Source: Alkalibacterium putridalgicola (GTDB lineage Bacteria > Bacillota > Bacilli > Lactobacillales > Carnobacteriaceae_A). Taken from it: a stretch of DNA of 64,000 nt. Shown here one piece after another: positions 28,777 to 38,153 of the stretch. The first letter of the stretch is position 1; every line of letters begins with the position of its first letter. The position numbers and the translations under genes were made by a program. The stretch spans positions 1 through 64,000 of the forward strand of contig NZ_FOBL01000010.1 of the NCBI RefSeq assembly GCF_900109825.1. The letters run 5' to 3'. The notes under the pieces are model-generated. The model saw nothing but the letters and a program-made list of their open reading frames with translations. It searched no databases and was not told the DNA's origin.

Positions 28777-29244
28777 TTACTCTTTGTCTTTTCTCTTTTT
28801 CTCCAGTTCCTTCATCTCCTGCATGAAGACTTCGATATCTTTGAACTGACGGTATACACTTGCAAAACGAATATAAGCGACATCATCAAGATCGACAAGT
28901 TCTTCCATAACATATTCACCGATTTTTGTTGAAGGGACTTCACTAAGTCCAAGATCACGAATCTTCCGCTCTACTTTGTTTACGATATTTTCCTGATCTT
29001 CTGCTGTCACCGGACGTTTTTCACATGCTCGTCTAATACCTCTGAGCAACTTTTCTCTGCTGAATTCTTCACGGTTGCCATTCTTTTTGACAACTAAAAT
29101 CGCACTTTGTTCGATTCTCTCAAATGTAGTAAATCTAAACGAGCAGTTCTCGCATTCACGCCGTCTTCTGATAGCCCGGCCATCGTCAGCCGGTCGACTG
29201 TCTATCACTCTGCTTCCATTGTGCTGACATCTAGGACAATGCAT
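28777..29244 (-). CDS. nrdR: Transcriptional repressor NrdR
   Basis: A 155-residue regulator of ribonucleotide reductase genes. The N-terminal zinc ribbon uses Cys3, Cys6, Cys31 and Cys34, followed by an ATP-cone domain ([20 protein letters not shown]) that senses ATP/dATP. Located between coaE and dnaB as in other Bacilli. Confidence 0.97.
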   Translation of the reverse strand: MHCPRCQHNGSRVIDSRPADDGRAIRRRRECENCSFRFTTFERIEQSAILVVKKNGNREEFSREKLLRGIRRACEKRPVTAEDQENIVNKVERKIRDLGLSEVPSTKIGEYVMEELVDLDDVAYIRFASVYRQFKDIEVFMQEMKELEKKRKDKE

Positions 29245-29293
29245 ATATTTCAGCCCTTTACTTTGGATTTCTTAAGGTTATTATACCATATGA

Positions 29294-29902
29294 CTAAAGT
29301 GGTGACGAATAGTCATTTTTTGTCAACCAGTCATCGATCTGCTGCTTTGTCTGCTCGCGTGTCCCACTGTTGTCGATAACGACATCCGCTTTATCTTTTT
29401 TTGATTTTAATGGTTCTTGCGCTTCTATGCGTTTGACAGCCGCTGATTCTGTCAGCTGATCTCGTTTCTTTAATCGACTCAGCTGGGTTGAATAATCCAC
29501 ATACACCACCATGACTTCATCCACTGCCTGATCATAACCGGCCTCATACAAAAGGGGGATGTCAAGAACGATCAGTTTATGTTCGTCTGCACTCAATTCA
29601 CTCTTCTTCTTCATTATTTCAGCGAAAATCTCTTTTTGTACAAGCGCATTGAGCTGCTTCAGCTTCTCGCTGTCATTAAAAACGATATCCCCTAATGTCT
29701 TTCTATCTATGGACCGGTCCTTGTTCAGGATCTCCCGACCAAAGCATTCAATGACTTTTAAATAGGCAGGTTCTCCCGGTTCCATGACTTCTCGGGCGAT
29801 CACATCCGCATCAATGACAGGAAAACCTGATTCTTTCAAATATCGGCTGACTGTGGATTTCCCGCTGGCAATGCCTCCCGTCAATCCTAATACGTGTGCT
29901 AT
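29294..29902 (-). CDS. coaE: Dephospho-CoA kinase, apparent AUA start
   Basis: The last enzyme of coenzyme A synthesis, phosphorylating dephospho-CoA. The P-loop GGIASGKST is intact. The family normally begins with a short strand, M-x-x-V-L-G-L-T-G-G; here that frame reads ATA-Ala-His-Val-Leu-Gly-Leu from 29902, with AGGGAG eight to nine bases upstream and an in-frame TGA just before. The only standard alternative, TTG at 29884, would remove the first beta strand and has no spaced ribosome-binding site. The ATA overlaps the mutM TAG stop (ATAG). Full product about 202 residues. Confidence 0.88.
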   Translation of the reverse strand: MAHVLGLTGGIASGKSTVSRYLKESGFPVIDADVIAREVMEPGEPAYLKVIECFGREILNKDRSIDRKTLGDIVFNDSEKLKQLNALVQKEIFAEIMKKKSELSADEHKLIVLDIPLLYEAGYDQAVDEVMVVYVDYSTQLSRLKKRDQLTESAAVKRIEAQEPLKSKKDKADVVIDNSGTREQTKQQIDDWLTKNDYSSPL

Positions 29903-30738
29903 GGCTTGTCACTCCCTGCTTTTTGGCATTGCGGACAATAATGAGTCCCCCGCTGGCCAACTTTGATTTTTCTGATCGTATGCTGACATCGCGGACACAC
30001 TTCTTCGGTTTTTCCATAAACCGAAAGATAATTCTGGTAACTGCCCTCATCTCCATAAGCATTTGAATACGTACGGATGGTCGTTCCACCTTTTTCGACG
30101 GCTTTGTTCATGATACTGATGATCGAATCTCTCAGTCGCTTGATTTCACTTTCATTCAGTTCTTTTCCTTTTCTTTCAGGATGGATATAAGCATCATAAA
30201 GGATTTCATCAGCGTATATATTACCTATTCCCACTACGATCTTCTGATCAAGCAGACAGGCTTTTATGGGACGCTCCGTTTTTTTCAAAGCGTTTATTAA
30301 ATAGGCTGTTTCCAAAGTATCATCTGTGGGTTCAGGGCCCAGATCTTTCATCGATGGATGCAACTCCAAGTCAGCTTTTTCAACTAGACTCATCTTTCCG
30401 AATTTCCTTACATCCAGATATCTCAATTCTTCCCCGCTGTCAAGTTCAAAGACGACGTGTGTATGCTTAGTCAAGGGGACTTCAGGTCTTTCCAGACGGT
30501 ACTTCCCTTCCATCCTCAAATGACTGATCAGAACGTCACGACTCAAGACAAACAATAAAAACTTGCCTCGACGGCGGATGTCCTCGATTTTCTGTCCCTG
30601 TATCCTCTGCTGAAATTCAGAAACCTGAGGATCTTTAATTATATTATCCCACAGTACTCGGGTATTGACGATCCTTTTGCCGATGATCAGCTTTTTTAAT
30701 CCGTTTCGAACATTTTCCACTTCGGGTAATTCAGGCAT
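29899..30738 (-). CDS. mutM: Formamidopyrimidine-DNA glycosylase
   Basis: A 279-residue bifunctional glycosylase/AP lyase that removes 8-oxoguanine. Catalytic Pro2-Glu3 (MPELPEVE), the central GIGNIYADEIL helix-two-turn-helix and the C-terminal zinc finger (CPRC ... CPQC) are complete. Lies between polA and coaE. Confidence 0.97.
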   Translation of the reverse strand: MPELPEVENVRNGLKKLIIGKRIVNTRVLWDNIIKDPQVSEFQQRIQGQKIEDIRRRGKFLLFVLSRDVLISHLRMEGKYRLERPEVPLTKHTHVVFELDSGEELRYLDVRKFGKMSLVEKADLELHPSMKDLGPEPTDDTLETAYLINALKKTERPIKACLLDQKIVVGIGNIYADEILYDAYIHPERKGKELNESEIKRLRDSIISIMNKAVEKGGTTIRTYSNAYGDEGSYQNYLSVYGKTEEVCPRCQHTIRKIKVGQRGTHYCPQCQKAGSDKP

Positions 30739-30773
30739 ATTTTCAACTCTTTCTCTAGTGTTAAATTCAATAA

Positions 30774-30800
30774 AAGAAGCGGGAATCGATCCCGCTTCTT
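30774..30800 (-). terminator. Terminator after polA
   Basis: 11-bp perfect arms AAGAAGCGGGA/TCCCGCTTCTT (30774-30784, 30790-30800) with a minus-strand T-run, between polA and mutM. It may reduce read-through into the rest of the cluster. Confidence 0.85.
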
Positions 30801-30807
30801 ATCTTTA

Positions 30808-33471
30808 TCATTTTGCGTCGTACCAGCTGTCTCCATAACTGCTGTCGACCTTCAAAGGCACAGAGAGCTGTACTGTATTTTCCATGACTTCTTCTACAAG
30901 TTTTTCCAGTTTTTCGATCTCGGCTTCAGGCACTTCAAATATCAGTTCATCGTGGACCTGCAGAAGCATCGTCGCCTGCATCTTTTCTTCTTTGATCCGT
31001 TTATTCATTTCGATCATTGCCATTTTCAGTATATCCGCAGCGCTTCCCTGTATAGGTGTGTTCATAGCGGTACGCTCAGCAAAGGAACGTAAATTGAAAT
31101 TCCTTGAATTGATATCCGGCAGATAGCGTCGGCGATGGAACAGCGTCTCGACATAGCCTTGTTCCTTGGCCTGACGGATTATTTCATCTATGAATGTCTT
31201 CACGCCAGGAAAACGTTCAAAATAGGTGTCGATATACTCTTTTGCTTCTTTCCTCGTGATGTTCAGATTCTGTGACAAACCATAGTCACTGATACCATAG
31301 ACGATACCAAAATTCACGGCTTTTGCGTCACGACGCATGTTGGGAGTGATCTTTGAAGCATCATCCACATCAAATACTCGCATAGCAGTCGTGGTATGAA
31401 TATCCTCGTCATCATTAAAGGCTTTGATGAAATGCTCGTCTTCTGAAATATGTGCCAGAATGCGCAGCTCGATCTGAGAATAATCGGAAGCGTATATTTT
31501 CCACCCTTTTTCTCTAGGCACAAAGGCCTGGCGGATTTTCCTGCCCTCTTCCAGTCGGATCGGTATGTTCTGCAGGTTAGGATCCACCGAACTCAACCGG
31601 CCGGTCCGCGCAACAGTCTGCAGGTAACGGGTGTGTATCTTGCTCGTTTCCGGGTCGATCACTTTCAAGAGACCTTCGATATAGGTCGATTGAATTTTAG
31701 AAATCTGACGATATTCCAGAATATACTCAACGATCGGTGCCTGGTCTCTCAATTTCTCAAGGACATCCTGAGCGGTTGAATAGCCTGTTTTCGTTTTTTT
31801 GATCACTGGATAGCCCATTTTCTCAAAGAGAATCACACTCAACTGTTTGGGTGAATTGATATTAAATTCTTCTCCAGCCTCTTTAAATATCTGCTTTTCG
31901 ACTCTATCAAGGGTTTCCTGGAACTCACCTTTCATTTTTTCCAGTCGCTCAGCATCTGCTGTAATCCCTTGAATCTCCATTTCTGCGAGCACCATGGCAA
32001 GCGGCAGCTCCATTTTCTTCAGTAGATCTTCCTGTTCGTTTTCTTTCAGTTCTTTGTCGAGCGTTTCTGAAAGAGTATTAATAGCTAAAACTTTTCGGGC
32101 TAAGTGATCATGCATCCGCGATTCGTCTTCCGGCCTGCTGATTTTCTTGCCTTTTCCATAAACCATTTCATCCGGCGAAACACCCTGATAATCATGTTTG
32201 ACTGCAACATCCACAAGGTCACCACTGCTGCTGTCCTCAGCGGTGAGCAGATATGACGCCAGCATGATATCGAAGCTTATTCCCTTTATGGTCAACTCAT
32301 TTCTATTCAGTGCAACATAGGTCTGTTTTGCATCATAGACGACTTTTTGCATGGCTTCGTCTTCGATCCAGTTTTTGAATGCGTCAGACTGGAAAACGGT
32401 CTTCGGATCTGCAACATATACATTGTCCTTGTTTCCCCAGGCCACACATATTATCTCCGAATGATGATAGTTCTCATCAAGCATTTCTGTATAAAGCGCC
32501 ATACCATCTTTGAACATGGACGCATCGATTTCTTCCACGAAAGTAGAATCGATCTCCGTGAGCTCTTCAGCCAGTTCTTCCATATAGTCGGTCGTATCCA
32601 GCTTGCTTAAATGAGAATTGAAATCCATTTCCTTGTAAAAAGAGATGAGGGCTTCCATGTCCTGACCATCATAATCCAGCTCATCCAGAGAGATCTCAAC
32701 AGGTGCATCCCGGTCTATCGTAGCAAGTTTCTTGCTTAAAAAGGCCGTTTCTTTTTCATCTATCAGATACTCTTTACGTTTTGATTTTTTCATTTCATCA
32801 ATATGTTCATACAGATTTTCAACGGATCCATATTCATGCAAAAGTTTAAGTGCTGTCTTTTCTCCGATTTTAGTGACCCCGGGTATATTGTCTGAAGCAT
32901 CACCGGCTAAACCTTTCATATCGACGATCTGCTCAGGCGTTATCCCCATCTCTTCCTGAATGGAATCTTTTGTGTGTTCTTTAAGGTCTTTGACACCTTT
33001 TTTGGTTATATCGATACGCACGTGGTCAGAAGCCAGCTGGGTCAAATCTCTGTCTCCTGTCAGAACGACGACCTCGAAGCCTTTTTCTTCCGCTTCTCGG
33101 GCCAATGTGCCGATAATGTCATCCGCTTCATAATCCGGCAGTTCATAGCTTTTCAGACCGAACCCCTTTAAAAGATCTTTCATATAGGGGATCTGTTCAG
33201 CAAACTCAGAGGGCATTTTAGAGCGTCCGCCCTTATACTCTTCAAAATATTTATGTCTAAAAGTGGTCTTCCCGGCATCGAATGCGACGAGTGCATGCGT
33301 CGGTTTTTCCTTGTCCACAATGACTTCAAGCATGTTATGAAAACCGTATAACGCATTGGTGTGCAATCCATTCCTGTTCTTCATTCTTTCCAGTTGGCTA
33401 TGCAGTCCATAGAATGCGCGAAAAGCTACGCTATGCCCATCTATCAATAGCAGTTTTTTATTATCGGTCAA
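30808..33471 (-). CDS. polA: DNA polymerase I
   Basis: An 887-residue polymerase for repair and Okazaki fragment processing. The 5' nuclease domain (LLIDGHSVAFRAFYG; DYEADDIIGTLA) and the polymerase motifs A (SDYSQIELRILA), B (RRDAKAVNFGIVYG) and C (QVHDELIFEV) are intact. The middle 3'-5' exonuclease domain lacks the DxE signature (MALYTEML instead), as usual in Bacilli, so proofreading is probably absent. The start is TTG at 33471, with GGGAG nine bases upstream. Confidence 0.97.
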   Translation of the reverse strand: MTDNKKLLLIDGHSVAFRAFYGLHSQLERMKNRNGLHTNALYGFHNMLEVIVDKEKPTHALVAFDAGKTTFRHKYFEEYKGGRSKMPSEFAEQIPYMKDLLKGFGLKSYELPDYEADDIIGTLAREAEEKGFEVVVLTGDRDLTQLASDHVRIDITKKGVKDLKEHTKDSIQEEMGITPEQIVDMKGLAGDASDNIPGVTKIGEKTALKLLHEYGSVENLYEHIDEMKKSKRKEYLIDEKETAFLSKKLATIDRDAPVEISLDELDYDGQDMEALISFYKEMDFNSHLSKLDTTDYMEELAEELTEIDSTFVEEIDASMFKDGMALYTEMLDENYHHSEIICVAWGNKDNVYVADPKTVFQSDAFKNWIEDEAMQKVVYDAKQTYVALNRNELTIKGISFDIMLASYLLTAEDSSSGDLVDVAVKHDYQGVSPDEMVYGKGKKISRPEDESRMHDHLARKVLAINTLSETLDKELKENEQEDLLKKMELPLAMVLAEMEIQGITADAERLEKMKGEFQETLDRVEKQIFKEAGEEFNINSPKQLSVILFEKMGYPVIKKTKTGYSTAQDVLEKLRDQAPIVEYILEYRQISKIQSTYIEGLLKVIDPETSKIHTRYLQTVARTGRLSSVDPNLQNIPIRLEEGRKIRQAFVPREKGWKIYASDYSQIELRILAHISEDEHFIKAFNDDEDIHTTTAMRVFDVDDASKITPNMRRDAKAVNFGIVYGISDYGLSQNLNITRKEAKEYIDTYFERFPGVKTFIDEIIRQAKEQGYVETLFHRRRYLPDINSRNFNLRSFAERTAMNTPIQGSAADILKMAMIEMNKRIKEEKMQATMLLQVHDELIFEVPEAEIEKLEKLVEEVMENTVQLSVPLKVDSSYGDSWYDAK

Positions 33472-33531
33472 TTTACTCCACTCCCAGTTGTTATTCCTAT
33501 GACTATAGTACCAAAATTTCAGGGATAGAAA

Positions 33532-33600
33532 AAGAGAACGTACCTCGGAGCAGGAAACATCTCGAACACGCTAGGCGTTCCAGATACTCCGTCTTCTCTT
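33532..33600 (-). terminator. Long imperfect hairpin after murC
   Basis: Nested stems: AAGAGAA/TTCTCTT (33532-33538, 33594-33600), CGGAG/CTCCG (33546-33550, 33587-33591) and inner ATCT/AGAT and GAAC/GTTC pairs, followed on the minus strand by TTTTTC. Probably the murC terminator, though larger than usual. Confidence 0.6.
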
Positions 33601-33620
33601 CAGTACCTTCTCTAAATATT

Positions 33621-34949
33621 TTAATTCACAGCTTCAGACTGACTCAAAATCCGTTCAAAAGCATGTTCGAATTTTTCGACATCTCCTGCCCCCATAAAAA
33701 TAACGACCTCATTTTTATGTTTTAAAAGTGGGGACATATCGTCTTCTGATATGATCTCTTTTCCTTTTTTTGTCTTTTCCAGCAGATCTTGGATAGTGAC
33801 TTCACCATTCTGCTCTCTAGCAGATGTAAAAATGTCACACAGATAAACGGCATCTGCCAGATCGAGGGCTTCTCCGAATTCATCCATCAAAGCGATCGTC
33901 CGGCTGAATGTATGTGGCTGAAAAACAGCGACGATTTCTTTATCCGGATATTTCTGATGGGCAGCATCCAGAGTCGCTTTGATTTCAGCAGGATGATGGG
34001 CGTAATCATCAATGATCACAGTGTCCATCACCGTTTTTTCAGTGAAACGTCTTTTGACTCCTGCAAAAGACATCAGACGTTCTTTAACTTTGTCCTGATC
34101 CAGACCGTCATAGTGGGCAAAGGCAATAACGGATAAGGCATTCTGGATATTATGCTTACCGAACGAAGGGATAGTGAAGCGTCCATAAAAGTCGCCGCGC
34201 ACGTAGACATCAAACGATGAACCGTGTGTCGACCGTTCAATATTTTTTGCCTGAAAATCATTATATTCATCAAAGCCATAATAAACGATAGGTACAGAAG
34301 CATGTAACTTCTGCAGTCTTTCATCATCCCCGCAGGCAAAGATCGCTTTTTTTATCTGCTGTGAAAACTGTAAAAAGGCGTCCTGAACATCATCGATACT
34401 CTTATAGTAATCTGGATGGTCAAAATCTATATTGGTGATGATTGCGTAATCTGTCGCATAAGCCAGGAAGTGTCTTCTGTATTCACAGGCTTCCAGAACA
34501 AAGTATTCCGCATCTTTCACACCACTGCCGGTTCCGTCGCCTATCAGGTAACTGGTATCTTTGATGCCGCTTAACACATGGGAAAGCAAACCGGTCGTAC
34601 TGGTTTTACCGTGTGCCCCTGTGACAGCGATACTGGTATACTGATTACTTAACTCGCCCAAGAAGTCATGGTAACGTTTGATGGGCAGGCCCAGTTCTTT
34701 TGCACGGACGATTTCTTCATGCGAATCAGGGAATGCATTACCGGCAATAATGGTCATCCCTTCTTTGATATTATCCTTATCAAAAACGAACATCGGAATA
34801 CCGGCTTCTTCTAGATTCTTTTGAGTGAAAAAATATTTCTTTACGTCAGATCCCTGTACGTCATAACCTTTATCATGCAGAATCAGTGCCAGCGCACTCA
34901 TACCTGACCCTTTAATTCCAACAAAATGGTATAGCGTATTTTGTATCAT
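33621..34949 (-). CDS. murC: UDP-N-acetylmuramate-L-alanine ligase
   Basis: A 442-residue Mur ligase adding L-alanine to UDP-MurNAc in peptidoglycan synthesis. N-terminal UDP-binding [14 protein letters not shown]-binding [14 protein letters not shown] near residue 108, and the C-terminal [13 protein letters not shown] motif are present. Own promoter likely upstream. Confidence 0.97.
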   Translation of the reverse strand: MIQNTLYHFVGIKGSGMSALALILHDKGYDVQGSDVKKYFFTQKNLEEAGIPMFVFDKDNIKEGMTIIAGNAFPDSHEEIVRAKELGLPIKRYHDFLGELSNQYTSIAVTGAHGKTSTTGLLSHVLSGIKDTSYLIGDGTGSGVKDAEYFVLEACEYRRHFLAYATDYAIITNIDFDHPDYYKSIDDVQDAFLQFSQQIKKAIFACGDDERLQKLHASVPIVYYGFDEYNDFQAKNIERSTHGSSFDVYVRGDFYGRFTIPSFGKHNIQNALSVIAFAHYDGLDQDKVKERLMSFAGVKRRFTEKTVMDTVIIDDYAHHPAEIKATLDAAHQKYPDKEIVAVFQPHTFSRTIALMDEFGEALDLADAVYLCDIFTSAREQNGEVTIQDLLEKTKKGKEIISEDDMSPLLKHKNEVVIFMGAGDVEKFEHAFERILSQSEAVN

Positions 34950-34994
34950 TTTTGTAGTCCTCCAATTATCTCTAACAAGCTAAAATCACATCGT

Positions 34995-35022
34995 TATATA
35001 CTATATGACAAATGAATGATAA
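34995..35022 (-). promoter_or_regulatory. Candidate promoter of murC
   Basis: TTATCA (35017-35022), 16 bases, TATATA (34995-35000) on the minus strand, in the 140-base gap before murC. Confidence 0.45.
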
Positions 35023-35089
35023 AAGCTAGTCCTCAGATTCTAAAGTTAAAATATGCTAATGCGTTTGTAAAATCTCCGATACAATAGGA

Positions 35090-35659
35090 CTACCGATCCT
35101 TTTTGTTTTCAAATAATCCGGGAACGTTCCGTCTATTCCGGTTATTCCCGCCTTTTTCCTCTTCCATGATCGCTTCCAGCGTACGGTTTAGGCCATAGGC
35201 TTTTCTGGTCATCTTTTTCTTCTTATTCAACCCTGGCTTGCTAGTCCTATCCTGTTCTGGAGGCTGTTCAACTTTCGCTTTTTCTGTGCGCCACTCATTT
35301 TCAAGTTCTTCTGTCAGGAACTCTTCGTATACAATCAGATCACGGGTCTCTTTTTTCATTTCTTCTTTTAATCTCTCGTAATCCACAGCCGGTTTCGTCT
35401 CTTTTTTTGGTTTATGGTAGCCATAGATAGGTGAAGGCACTTTGCTCACTTCAAAAGGAGGAGTAATATAACCTCTACGTCTATCTTCCTCTTTATGACT
35501 CAAGTATTCTTTAAACCCTTTTTCTACGGTTTCTCTGCTTTTGACATGCTTAGGAAGTGAATAGGCGTCATCAAAAGATACCTGTTTCGTCTTTTTGTTT
35601 TTCTGATTTTTTTCTGCTTTACTGCTGGTTTCAAAAAAATCTGTATATTTGGAAGACAT
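35090..35659 (-). CDS. Short protein in the sftA position with SftA-like linker motif, no FtsK motor
   Basis: A 189-residue, highly charged protein, predicted disordered or helical. Residues around 67-77 read FEVSKVPSPIYGYHK, like the conserved VPSPIYGF-type segment that I recall in the N-terminal linker of SftA/YtpS DNA translocases. In other Bacilli the gene between ytpR and murC is sftA, of 700-950 residues; here only a short protein is encoded and no Walker motifs follow before murC. It may be a reduced SftA remnant or an independent protein. Later segments (TRKAYGLNRTLEAIMEEE) are not recognised. A good ribosome-binding site (GAGGGAAACG) precedes its ATG. Confidence 0.7.
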   Translation of the reverse strand: MSSKYTDFFETSSKAEKNQKNKKTKQVSFDDAYSLPKHVKSRETVEKGFKEYLSHKEEDRRRGYITPPFEVSKVPSPIYGYHKPKKETKPAVDYERLKEEMKKETRDLIVYEEFLTEELENEWRTEKAKVEQPPEQDRTSKPGLNKKKKMTRKAYGLNRTLEAIMEEEKGGNNRNRRNVPGLFENKKDR

Positions 35660-35693
35660 CGTTTCCCTCCTCTATCTTAATGGAATGACTGGT

Positions 35694-36299
35694 TTAGAGT
35701 TTGAATTCAGCACCCGTTTCACGGTCATCATCCAGAACCATGATTCCTTTTGACTCCTGGGGAAGGCCGAGTTCTCTTGCTGAACATACCATTCCTTCAC
35801 TCTTGACTCCTTTGAGTTCTCCAGGCCAGATGATCATTCCGTCGGGCATGACTGCGCCAACCTTTGCAACCACAACTTTCTGTCCTTCAGCAATATTGCC
35901 CGCACCGCAGACGATCTGAACGATTTTACCGTCATTGATTTCAGTTTGAGTGACATTTAAATGGTCAGAACCTTCTACCGGTTTACATGTTTGAACATGA
36001 CCAACGACAAAGTTTGGTCCCTCCTGCAGTTCAAGTGTCACATTGAAGCCAGCTTTTTCGATCAACTTATTCAGTTCAGCGACATCTTCTTCTGATAAAG
36101 AAACTGGCCCGTTCGTCAGATCATTTATAATAGACGAAGCATTAAATACGTTGTAACCAACGACTCTTCCAGTTTCTTTATTCGTGATTTCGACCAGATC
36201 GTCGACTCTTTTGAATTCCTGTACATCACTTTCACTTTTTTCAAGTAAAACCATCAATACATCTTTCAAACCGTTATTATTATACGTACTTACAAACAT
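35694..36299 (-). CDS. ytpR: YtpR family tRNA-binding domain protein
   Basis: A 201-residue protein with a C-terminal OB-fold tRNA-binding domain of the type in the PheRS beta subunit (VVGHVQTCKPVEGSDHLNVTQ, VCGAGNIAEGQKV, SEGMVCSARELGL). The N-terminal half is YtpR-specific. Exact function unknown. Lies between the M42 peptidase gene and the SftA-like gene, as in other Bacilli. Confidence 0.93.
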   Translation of the reverse strand: MFVSTYNNNGLKDVLMVLLEKSESDVQEFKRVDDLVEITNKETGRVVGYNVFNASSIINDLTNGPVSLSEEDVAELNKLIEKAGFNVTLELQEGPNFVVGHVQTCKPVEGSDHLNVTQTEINDGKIVQIVCGAGNIAEGQKVVVAKVGAVMPDGMIIWPGELKGVKSEGMVCSARELGLPQESKGIMVLDDDRETGAEFKL

Positions 36300-36330
36300 T
36301 TTATGTTCTCCTTTAATCTTCTGTATTTTA

Positions 36331-37416
36331 TTATTTCAGCTTTAATGTTTCCAGTGTGGAACGATCGAAGGCCTTTACGACACGATAAACCATTTCCCGC
36401 GCAGCTTCATAATCATCGATTCGAAACAGTGACTGGTGGGTATGGATATAACGTGCCGGAACACCAATGACAGCACTCGGGATCCCCTGATTCAGCTGAT
36501 GTGCCGCAACTGCGTCTGTTCCGCCTTTTGAGACAAAATACTGATAAGGGATATCGTTCGTCTCAGCTGTATCAAGTAGAAACTCTTTCATTTCTTTCGA
36601 CAATATCATCCCAGGGTCCTGGATCCTCAGCAAGAAGCCTTCACCCAAGCGTCCAAAAGCTTCCTTGTCACCATTTAAATCATTAGCAGGTGAACAATCC
36701 ACAGCAAAAAAAGCATCTGGATCAAATTTCCTTACTGCCCCCTTTGTTCCACGGAGACCTACTTCTTCCTGAACATTCGCACCCGCGATCAGCGTACTCT
36801 TGAGTGATTCATCTTTCAGCATTTTAAGCAGTTCCAAGACCAAGGTGACACCAAAGCGATTATCCCAGGCTTTACCAATGAAGGATTTGCCATTTGCCAT
36901 TTCTATCGTCTCTACGTCCGGTACAAGTGCATCTCCAGGTCTCACGCCAAACGACTCTGCTTCTTCTTTGGATTCAAAGCCACCGTCAAACAGGATATCT
37001 TCAATAGATAACTTGGATGCCTCTTTATTTTTCAGCAGATGTGGCGGGACTGAGGAAGAAACGACAGGGTAATTCCCCATACGGGTCTGTAGTGTGAACC
37101 GTTGAGATGAAACGACGTAAGGATTCCATCCACCCAGAGGCAGGACTCTGATCAGCCCTTTTTCCGTGATCGAAGAGACCATAAAGCCTACTTCATCCAT
37201 ATGAGCTGCCACCATCAGTTTTGGTGCCTCTTTTTCCGATGATTCTTTCACGCCAAAAAGTCCACCAAGTCCATCATAATCGATGCTGTCCACGTAGGGG
37301 GTCATTTCGTCACGCATAAACGCTCTCACATCATGTTCAAATCCACTTGTTCCCTGTAATTCAGTCGTCTTTTTTATAAGTTCTCTCGTATTCAGATCTG
37401 TGTGTGTTGATGTCAT
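36331..37416 (-). CDS. M42 family glutamyl aminopeptidase (YtoP-like)
   Basis: A 361-residue co-catalytic metallopeptidase. Metal ligands and catalytic residues are visible in MVAAHMDEVGF, KAWDNRFG, VQEEVGLRG and the final RYIHTHQS. M42 enzymes form large tetrahedral complexes that trim peptides from the N-terminus. It precedes ytpR (31-base gap). Confidence 0.93.
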   Translation of the reverse strand: MTSTHTDLNTRELIKKTTELQGTSGFEHDVRAFMRDEMTPYVDSIDYDGLGGLFGVKESSEKEAPKLMVAAHMDEVGFMVSSITEKGLIRVLPLGGWNPYVVSSQRFTLQTRMGNYPVVSSSVPPHLLKNKEASKLSIEDILFDGGFESKEEAESFGVRPGDALVPDVETIEMANGKSFIGKAWDNRFGVTLVLELLKMLKDESLKSTLIAGANVQEEVGLRGTKGAVRKFDPDAFFAVDCSPANDLNGDKEAFGRLGEGFLLRIQDPGMILSKEMKEFLLDTAETNDIPYQYFVSKGGTDAVAAHQLNQGIPSAVIGVPARYIHTHQSLFRIDDYEAAREMVYRVVKAFDRSTLETLKLK

Positions 37417-37575
37417 TTATCTGTTTCCTCTCACTAAACATAGTATTGTACCTATTCTTAATTATTATACACAAAAATCTGTTGGATTTTAAGCTTTCCT
37501 ATTCCTTTTCTATTACACTTCACTCACTTGTGTGATAAAATAGACCTAACCTATAATTTTAAAGGAGGAGTCGCT

Positions 37576-37929
37576 GTGTTTCAGTCAGAAAAAATGAAAG
37601 GGTCCCGTTATTCTTCGCAAGAATGGGCACTGCTTTCCCTCGTTCTTGTGTTGTCCTTTCTAATTGGTGCTCTATCATTCAGACAATACAGTAAGAAAAA
37701 AGCTTTAAAAGCCGATGATATCTTAAAAGATGTTAAAAAGGATTTCCTCGAAGAAGGCCCATTAGACGGATCCTGGATAGAACTGACAAAAGTACCGTGG
37801 AAAAAATTTGCGCACAAAACAGATGTTTACTATGGCGGGATATCCCGTTATGAAGAGAACAAACTTGTCCAGTATGAATTCATCGCTGATGCCTACACAG
37901 GCAGTATCATCGATATCTACCGTGTGTGA
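37576..37929 (+). CDS. Small membrane-anchored protein, PepSY-like/COG5584 type
   Basis: A 117-residue protein with one hydrophobic segment at about 18-35 (ALLSLVLVLSFLIGAL) and a small extracytoplasmic domain whose end (YEFIADAYTGSIIDIYRV) resembles a PepSY-like fold. The start is GTG at 37576, six bases after AAAGGAGGAG; the upstream in-frame extension to 37528 covers the promoter region and is unlikely. Lone plus-strand gene between the M42 gene and the repeat array. Function unknown. Confidence 0.75.
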   Translation: MFQSEKMKGSRYSSQEWALLSLVLVLSFLIGALSFRQYSKKKALKADDILKDVKKDFLEEGPLDGSWIELTKVPWKKFAHKTDVYYGGISRYEENKLVQYEFIADAYTGSIIDIYRV

Positions 37930-37951
37930 CAAAATTTATGAGCAGTTAGAG

Positions 37952-37979
37952 AGAGGGTGGGACTTTTGTCCCACCCTCT
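37952..37979 (+). terminator. Terminator of the small membrane protein gene
   Basis: 12-bp perfect arms (37952-37963, 37968-37979) around TTTT with GGGTGGGAC/GTCCCACCC, 22 bases after the stop. The same GGGAC-loop-GTCCC type occurs after trmB. Confidence 0.8.
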
Positions 37980-38153
37980 TCTGCATTTACTTATGTATAA
38001 TCGCTAGCATTTATTTTCAACCCTTCATAGAATGCTCTGCACCAACTCACTACAACGGATTTGGCCTATTTAAATAAAAAATGCCGTTTCCAGCACTATC
38101 TTCTATCCTACCCTTACTCAAATCCTATGGATATATCTTTCGAGATCTGTTGT

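Noticed and set aside
30808-33471. Loss of the polA proofreading motif as a defect
   Set aside because: A degenerate 3'-5' exonuclease domain is normal for DNA polymerase I of Bacilli.
33414-33725. 103-codon plus-strand open frame between polA and murC
   Set aside because: It runs antisense through the polA start, the terminator and the murC end; no coding features.
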